52,371 nt of DNA from JBHENC01 sp051000345 (GTDB lineage: Bacteria; Acidobacteriota; Blastocatellia; Pyrinomonadales; Pyrinomonadaceae): assembly GCA_051000345.1 (NCBI GenBank), contig JBPCOJ010000011.1:1-52371 (forward strand), in the 5' to 3' direction. Positions 48,134 to 52,371 of the stretch are shown in pieces (positions within the stretch are counted from its first letter, which is position 1; each line of letters opens with the position of its first letter). The notes below the pieces were generated by a model. That model made no database searches, had not been told where the DNA came from, and saw nothing but the letters and a program-made list of their open reading frames with translations. Both the position numbers and the translations under genes were made by a program.

Positions 48134-49014
48134 GCAATCCGGCTCCGACAGAAAGGGACATGGCTGCGACGAACGCTCGCCGCACAGAACCTTTGCACGT
48201 GCGCCTTGAAAAGCTGCTCGGCTTAAACGAGCAAAGCATTGTCGGCGTGCCTGAAATCGCTGCGCTCGCCGCAAGTTTCGTGATGCTGCTTGCCGTCGGC
48301 TTCGCTTACTTTTACTCGCTCACTCCGGCGCGCGCGCGCCTCGAAGATTTGCAGCGCAAGCGCACGCAATTGCAACTGCGTTTGCGCGACTCGCAGGAAG
48401 GCGTTAAGCGCAACACGGACACGCAGTCAACCGTCGCGGAGATCGGCGAAAGCCTGCAAAACTTTGAAGCGCATTATCTGGCAGGCCGCACTCAAGGGCG
48501 CACTGCTTTGATCGACGGCTTGAACGCCTTGATTCGCCGCAACAACGCGCGCGTCAGCACAGGCTTTTCGTTTGCCGCGCTCGATGCGTTCGAGGCAAAC
48601 AATCAAACGCGCGCGTCCACGAAAACAGCCGCCAAAGGGCAAACGAGTTTTCCGGGCGTCGCCGTCAGCGTCACGGTCGAAGGCCAATACGCGAATCTGC
48701 GACATCTCATACGCGACATCGAAGCGAATAATCAATTCATCATCATCAACGCCGTCGAACTGCAAAGCGTCACGGATGTCGCCGCTTCGCGCGTCGCGTC
48801 GGTTCCCTTCGGCGGCGTTACTCCCGGCGGATCAAGCGCGACGGGAGCAGTGCCGGGAGCAGCCGCCGCCGCCGCGCGCCAGACCTTCGTCAGCCTGCGC
48901 CTAGACATAACGGATTATTTCCGCCGCGACGCTTCGATAATCAACAGCAGCACCACGACGAGTTCCGACTCGACTATAACAACAACTACGCCAGCGGCGC
49001 GCGGCACACGTTAA
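48130..49014 (+). CDS. PilO/GspM-like inner-membrane assembly protein
   Basis: A 294-residue protein with a cytoplasmic N-terminus of about 45 residues and one membrane helix (IAALAASFVMLLAVGFAYFY). A coiled coil follows (RARLEDLQRKRTQLQLRLRD). The periplasmic ferredoxin-like domain contains GVAVSVTVEGQYANLRHLIR and NNQFIIINAVELQSV, the PilO pattern. The C-terminal 70 residues are Ala/Gly and then Ser/Thr-rich, unusual for PilO. With PilN it should form the inner-membrane alignment subcomplex. The ATG overlaps the pilN stop (ATGA), so the two are coupled. Confidence 0.82.
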   Translation: MSNPAPTERDMAATNARRTEPLHVRLEKLLGLNEQSIVGVPEIAALAASFVMLLAVGFAYFYSLTPARARLEDLQRKRTQLQLRLRDSQEGVKRNTDTQSTVAEIGESLQNFEAHYLAGRTQGRTALIDGLNALIRRNNARVSTGFSFAALDAFEANNQTRASTKTAAKGQTSFPGVAVSVTVEGQYANLRHLIRDIEANNQFIIINAVELQSVTDVAASRVASVPFGGVTPGGSSATGAVPGAAAAAARQTFVSLRLDITDYFRRDASIINSSTTTSSDSTITTTTPAARGTR

Positions 49015-49038
49015 TTCGCGCGAAGCCTTTTATCGCAC

Positions 49039-50010
49039 ATGGCAACACGAACCGAAGAAACTCCATCGACTCTGGAACGCTACAAGCCTTTCATTGCCAT
49101 CGGCGCGGTTGCCATCGCGTTCATTATGATCGTGCGCATGTTCTTCTTCGGCGATTCGCCGTCTTCCAACTCGAACAATAAGAAACGCGCCACGACTAAA
49201 TCGGTAATCTCCACATCTTCATCACGCGCGACGACGATCAACGACGCGCCGACTCTTTCGCCGTCCCAACTCCGCGAACAAAAAGAAGAATATGTGCCGA
49301 CGCCCATCGCTTACGAACCCTTCGCGCCGTCGATGCACGAAGTCGGGCGCAACATCTTCGCGTTTTACGTGCCGCCGCCGCAGCCTGTGAAAACTTCTCC
49401 GCCTATGTCTGTTGCGGTTGCTACTCCCGCGCCGACACCGCCCCCGCCGCCGTTGATACTCGCGTCCATATCGCCCTCGAACGTCTTCGCGCGCACAGGC
49501 GATTTCACGCTCGAAGTCACGGGCGACAAGTTTACTCCGGCAGCGCGCATCAACATGGACGGGCGCGACTTGGCGACGCGCTTTATCAGCCCGCAACAGC
49601 TTTCCGCCACTGTGCCAGCTTCTTTGATTGCCGGAGACGGCGCGCGTACAGTCAAAGTCCAAACGCCCGACGGCGTGCTTTTCTCCAACACCGGGACGCT
49701 CAATGTGCAGCCGCCGCCTGTACCCAACTATACCTACGTCGGCATCATCGGCGGCCCACGTTACAATGATACGGCTGTCTTAAAAGATAAAAACGGTAAC
49801 GATCTTTTGAACGTGCAGCGCGGCGACATCGTCGGCGGGCGTTTCCGCATCACAAGCATTTCCGAGCGCGAACTCGTGCTCACGGATACCAGCCTGCGCG
49901 TCAAACACACGCTCGCATTCACGGGCGATGCGGCAAGCAGTAATCCATCGGGGCGCAACGGCCCGACTGCGCCGCAGCGTCCTGTTCAATCCGACGATGA
50001 TGAGCCATAA
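49039..50010 (+). CDS. Bitopic protein with IPT/TIG domain and PilP/GspC-like C-terminus
   Basis: A 323-residue protein. One membrane helix (about 14-36, FIAIGAVAIAFIMIVRMFFF) is followed by a Ser/Asn/Lys linker. EYVPTPIAYEPFAPSMHEVG precedes a proline-rich spacer. An IPT/TIG immunoglobulin-like domain spans about 140-225 (LASISPSNVFARTGDFTLEV, DGARTVKVQTPDG). The C-terminal domain of about 70 residues (YTYVGIIGGPRYNDTAVLKD, GDIVGGRFRITSISERELVL) resembles the HR/PilP domains that connect the inner-membrane platform to the secretin. It replaces the usual small PilP lipoprotein in the pilN-pilO-pilP order. The middle IPT insertion is unusual. Confidence 0.75.
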   Translation: MATRTEETPSTLERYKPFIAIGAVAIAFIMIVRMFFFGDSPSSNSNNKKRATTKSVISTSSSRATTINDAPTLSPSQLREQKEEYVPTPIAYEPFAPSMHEVGRNIFAFYVPPPQPVKTSPPMSVAVATPAPTPPPPPLILASISPSNVFARTGDFTLEVTGDKFTPAARINMDGRDLATRFISPQQLSATVPASLIAGDGARTVKVQTPDGVLFSNTGTLNVQPPPVPNYTYVGIIGGPRYNDTAVLKDKNGNDLLNVQRGDIVGGRFRITSISERELVLTDTSLRVKHTLAFTGDAASSNPSGRNGPTAPQRPVQSDDDEP

Positions 50011-50734
50011 AACCGATAAAGAAAACGACGGCATGAATATCGCCGCTGCCGCTTCGAGCGCCGATGATCTTCGCCTGCGCGTGATGCGTGAAAGACGAAG
50101 CGAAGGCGGCTACACGCTCGTCGCGCTGCTGGCGCTAATGACGATCTTCGCCATTCTCGCAATGGCTGTCGCGCCGAGCATTCGACAACAAAATCTGCGC
50201 GCCAAGGAAGCCGAAGCCATCGCGCGCGGCGAAGAAGTTGCCGAAGCGATACGCGTTTATGTGCTGTATCATCCGGGCAACCTACCGACTTCGATGGCTC
50301 AATTGCTCGAAGGCGTTTCACGCGGCGGCACAAAGAAAATTCAAATCCTGCGCGCGGAAGCGGCCATTGACCCGCTGACCGGCGGCGAGTGGCGTTTGAT
50401 TCAAACAAGCAATCCGGCAGTAATTGATTTCGTGCGCGCGGTCACGACGTATGCAGGCACAAAGCCACCGATTACGACCAATCCGAAAACTCTGATACTT
50501 GCACGAGGGATTCCGCAGGTCGTTCCGATACTAGATATTAAATCGAGCAATGATTCTTCAAGCAGCCGCGGCGATGATGACACGGGCGAAACGGAAGGCC
50601 CGTTTATCGGTGTCGCAAGCCGCGACAAACGCGATTCCGTGATGACCTATTACGGCATCGATTATCATCGCGGATGGATTTTTACTCCTGCCATCAATCC
50701 GCGTTGTGACTCATCACCGTCTTCATGCGAATAG
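49997..50734 (+). CDS. Minor pseudopilin/prepilin-like protein
   Basis: A 245-residue protein with a class III signal. After a charged leader (RLRVMRERRSEGG) comes YTLVALLALMTIFAILAMAV, the prepilin N-terminal helix. Cleavage is expected after GG. The residue five places into the mature protein, normally Glu, is Ala, as in GspK-like tip subunits. The helix continues PSIRQQNLRAKEAEAIARGE. The globular part has GGEWRLIQTSNP, RDSVMTYYGIDYHRGWIFTP and a terminal Cys pair (CDSSPSSCE). The start may be ATG 49997, 50000 or 50033; 49997 overlaps the previous gene by 14 bases. It ends the pilus-like run. Confidence 0.8.
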   Translation: MMSHKTDKENDGMNIAAAASSADDLRLRVMRERRSEGGYTLVALLALMTIFAILAMAVAPSIRQQNLRAKEAEAIARGEEVAEAIRVYVLYHPGNLPTSMAQLLEGVSRGGTKKIQILRAEAAIDPLTGGEWRLIQTSNPAVIDFVRAVTTYAGTKPPITTNPKTLILARGIPQVVPILDIKSSNDSSSSRGDDDTGETEGPFIGVASRDKRDSVMTYYGIDYHRGWIFTPAINPRCDSSPSSCE

Positions 50735-50893
50735 CCTTCATGCGTCTCGCGTCAACGAATACACGCGCGCTTATTTCATCGCACACAAAATAAATCCGCT
50801 TCCTTCGACCATGCTTAAACGATAATTGAGACTGCTTCATCGGGCATCGCTCACCGTGCTTCGATAAAAAAATCTTCAAACAAGAATAATTTA

Positions 50894-50984
50894 TTGACAT
50901 CGAACGCGTTTACGTTTATATACCAAGATGTTGTGCGCCGCTTACGCTAGGCCACAAGAGCAAAGCAAGCACAGTATCTTGTGG
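50894..50984 (+). promoter_or_regulatory. Promoter and leader hairpin of the Lys/Ser-rich protein gene
   Basis: TTGACA (50894-50899), 17 bp, TATATA (50917-50922). The expected leader contains CCACAAGA (50952-50959) and TCTTGTGG (50977-50984), a perfect 8-bp stem with a 17-base loop. The predicted leader is about 90 bases. The remaining gap from 50735 shows nothing else. Confidence 0.6.
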
Positions 50985-51020
50985 TTATAGCCTCAAACAA
51001 AAAAGGAGCAGCAACAACCT

Positions 51021-51215
51021 ATGGCAACAAAAAAAGCAGCAGGTAAGTCCTCTTCAAAGTCTTCCGGTAAATCATCGGCGAAGAAATCGTCGGGTGCATC
51101 GAAAGGCGCAGCAAAGAAGAGCAGTTCCAAAGGTGGAGCGAAAAAGGGCGGAGCGAAAAAGGGCGCCTCAAAAGGCGGCTCGAAAGGTAGCTCCAAGAGT
51201 AGCTCGAAGAAGTAA
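51021..51215 (+). CDS. Histone-H1-tail-like Lys/Ser/Gly/Ala-rich small protein
   Basis: A 64-residue protein of very low complexity: MATKKAAGKSSSKSSGKS, then repeats of SSAKK, SKGAAKK, KGGAKKG and KGSSKS. About a third of the residues are Lys and there are no acidic, aromatic or large hydrophobic residues. It resembles bacterial H1-like tails (Hc1/AlgP type) that bind DNA or RNA non-specifically. Short GGAGCGAAAAAGGGC DNA repeats encode part of it, so replication slippage may vary its length. AAAGGAG lies 12 bases before the ATG. A promoter, a structured leader and a strong terminator of its own suggest a highly expressed single gene. A role in nucleoid or RNA condensation is inference. Confidence 0.82.
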   Translation: MATKKAAGKSSSKSSGKSSAKKSSGASKGAAKKSSSKGGAKKGGAKKGASKGGSKGSSKSSSKK

Positions 51216-51297
51216 CTCGAACCTACACGGTAAGACATTAACCTTCCATAGGCGCACGCAACAAACTACGGCCAGCTTAACCGATGGCCTTTCAAAT

Positions 51298-51347
51298 GGA
51301 ACGGCAACTTGCTTGATATAAGCAACGCGCCGTTCCTTTTCTTTTAT
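51298..51347 (+). terminator. Rho-independent terminator of the Lys/Ser-rich gene
   Basis: GGAACGGC (51298-51305) pairs with GCCGTTCC (51329-51336). An inner stem TTGCTT/TAAGCAA lies inside, and TTTTCTTTT follows. Confidence 0.85.
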
Positions 51348-51457
51348 CTTCTTTATCCTTGCGCCGCCTGCATATTGTTTCGTATGCTCGCCCGAAGATA
51401 GGCGCTGATAAAAATGAGTGCTGATAAAAACAAAAGTGGAAAGGCGGGCGACGAAAA

Positions 51458-51799
51458 ATGCGCGAGATGGACGAAAGACCCTGGGGGCGTTACGAAGTTT
51501 TAGAAGAACGCCCCGGCTACAAAGTAAAAATAATCGAAGTCAAACCCGGCGCGCGCCTCAGCCTGCAACGCCACGCGCGCCGCGCCGAACACTGGGTCGT
51601 CGTCGAAGGAGTCGCCGACGTTGTGTGCGGCGAACATGAATTAAAGGTTCAGGTTGGCGAGCACATACACATTCCGCTCGGCGCAAACCATCGCCTCGGC
51701 AACAGCACGAACGAGCCTCTCGCGCTCATTGAAGTGCAGCTCGGCGACTATCTCGGCGAAGACGACATCGTGCGTCTCGAAGACGATTACAAAAGATAG
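51458..51799 (+). CDS. Cupin, mannose-6-phosphate-isomerase type II domain
   Basis: A 113-residue single cupin that starts MREMDERPWGRYEVLEERPG. It shows VKPGARLSLQRHARRAEHWV (metal-binding His and Glu), VVEGVADVVCGEHE, EHIHIPLGANHRLGN and EVQLGDYLGEDDIVRLEDDY. It equals the C-terminal isomerase domain of bifunctional ManC/AlgA enzymes, here free-standing. It probably interconverts mannose-6-P and fructose-6-P or a related sugar phosphate, and could feed GDP-mannose for the glycan loci. The stop codon (51797-51799) shares its last base with a heptamer repeat. Confidence 0.88.
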   Translation: MREMDERPWGRYEVLEERPGYKVKIIEVKPGARLSLQRHARRAEHWVVVEGVADVVCGEHELKVQVGEHIHIPLGANHRLGNSTNEPLALIEVQLGDYLGEDDIVRLEDDYKR

Positions 51800-51908
51800 T
51801 GGTCAGTGGTCGGTTGTCAGTGGGCAGCACATAAGGCCGTTCGTTCACCGCTCTGTTATTTGTCATGCTTACTGACCACCCGCTGCTGACCACTGCTCAC
51901 TGACCACT
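51799..51908. repeat. GTGGTCA heptamer palindrome
   Basis: The left arm GTGGTCAGTGGTCGGTTGTC onward (51799-51829) is four degenerate GTGGTCA heptamers, starting on the last base of the cupin stop codon. The right arm (51873-51908) is the inverted set. The core is about 43 bp. It has the same architecture as the GTCAGRA elements. Confidence 0.8.
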
Positions 51909-51914
51909 TTTCTT

Positions 51915-52371
51915 ATGCTAAGTGTCGCGCTTGTCGAGCCGGAGATTCCGCCGAACACGGGAAACATCGCGCGGCTGTGCGCGGCGACACGCACGCCGCT
52001 GCATATTGTCGGCGCAACCGGCTTTCGTCTTGACGCGGCGGCGGTTCGTCGCGCCGGATTGGACTACTGGCCGGAAGTCGATCTGCATCGCCATCTGGAT
52101 TTGAACAGGCTTGCGGAAACTCTGCCTGATGCGCGTTTCGTATACCTTTCAACCAAGGCTGAAATTTCCTATACGGCATGGCGCTACGACGCGAACGATT
52201 GCCTTGTGTTCGGCAGGGAAACGCGCGGCCTGCCCGAAGAACTTTTGCGCGCGAATTGGGACAGATGCCTGACGATCCCTATGCTCAACCCGAAGATACG
52301 CAGCCTCAACCTTGCCACCTCCGTCGCCATCGTTCTCTACGAAGCTCTCCGACAACTCGGCACAATCAAGT
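51915..52371 (+). CDS. trmL: tRNA (cytidine/uridine34-2'-O)-methyltransferase TrmL (cut by window edge)
   Basis: The frame from ATG 51915 is open to the window end (152 codons, no stop). It starts MLSVALVEPEIPPNTGNIAR and has LCAATRTPLHIVGATGFRLD, LVFGRETRGLPEELL near 98 and IPMLNPKIRSLNLATSVAIV near 122. These are the three conserved motifs of SPOUT methyltransferases of the TrmL (YibK) type, which form the SAM-binding trefoil knot. TrmL methylates the ribose of the wobble base in tRNA-Leu isoacceptors. Nearly the full usual length (about 155-160 residues) is present. It lies directly after the heptamer palindrome and has no clear ribosome binding site. Confidence 0.95.
   Translation, partial: MLSVALVEPEIPPNTGNIARLCAATRTPLHIVGATGFRLDAAAVRRAGLDYWPEVDLHRHLDLNRLAETLPDARFVYLSTKAEISYTAWRYDANDCLVFGRETRGLPEELLRANWDRCLTIPMLNPKIRSLNLATSVAIVLYEALRQLGTIK

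Noticed and set aside
1..52371. Insertion sequences, phage genes or tRNA genes
   Set aside because: No transposase, integrase or phage protein motif and no tRNA-like cloverleaf was recognised by reading. A tRNA scan was not possible.

Overview
The window reads as ordinary chromosome of a Gram-negative, GC-rich (mid-50s percent by eye) bacterium. I infer an Acidobacteriota-type genome, perhaps Blastocatellia. The grounds are a very large Oar-like TonB-dependent receptor with an N-terminal carboxypeptidase-regulatory-like domain, a YfbK-type von Willebrand lipoprotein, a type IV pilus/T2SS-like assembly block, an HspR-type (HAIR) operator on heat-shock genes, many GTG/TTG starts, and numerous heptamer-based intergenic palindromes. 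The taxonomic call is inference; no rRNA or tRNA gene was seen.

Layout. (1) 1-12,250: a surface-polysaccharide locus. Two genes run leftwards (a partial asparagine-synthase-like amidotransferase and a GT4 glycosyltransferase). A rightward run follows, behind a good sigma70 promoter at 1664: methyltransferase, GT2, asparagine synthase, an alpha/alpha-toroid-like protein, DUF354, a polyprenyl-phosphate sugar-1-P transferase, a small secreted protein and an O-antigen-ligase/polymerase with a PDZ domain in a loop. (2) 12,391-13,974: a glycine-zipper exported protein and a YceH (DUF480) protein. (3) 14,361-19,158: the conserved translation/secretion operon ffh-rpsP-khpA-rimM-trmD-rplS-rnhB behind a near-consensus promoter. 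Two more glycosyltransferases follow to 21,647. (4) 31,416-21,802, leftward: a stress block hsp20, clpB, grpE, groL, clpA/C-type, then a secreted LolA-like protein. dnaK, dnaJ and groES are not here. The promoter of hsp20 overlaps a HAIR-like inverted repeat, and its leader can hide the Shine-Dalgarno sequence in a small hairpin. (5) 34,210-31,493, leftward: a soluble PRC/MgtE-N/CBS protein and an Nramp-family transporter whose metal-site motifs are altered. (6) 40,707-34,372, leftward: HD phosphohydrolase, CsgG/TonB-C-like protein, S41 protease, small exported protein, VWA lipoprotein. (7) 41,212-44,640: Oar-like receptor with a strong terminator. (8) 44,848-46,863: ribA (leftward) and an FHA-GGDEF diguanylate cyclase. 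(9) 47,456-50,734: PilN-, PilO- and IPT/PilP-like proteins and a minor pseudopilin. (10) 51,021-52,371: a Lys/Ser/Gly histone-tail-like protein, a mannose-6-P-isomerase-type cupin and a partial trmL.

Non-coding structure is the most unusual part of the window. At least three families of short palindromic elements sit between genes. Two are built from inverted arms of degenerate heptamers (GTCAGRA, and an AATCG-containing type, plus GTGGTCA and GATGNNN variants). One is a TGTAGGGGCAGGG palindrome. Several start exactly at a stop codon, and one supplies the last dozen codons of a glycosyltransferase.

Strongest leads: the two-layer control region of hsp20 (HAIR operator plus possible RNA thermometer), the Nramp-like transporter paired with a detached MgtE-type sensor, the PDZ-bearing O-antigen ligase, and the stop-codon-abutting heptamer palindromes.
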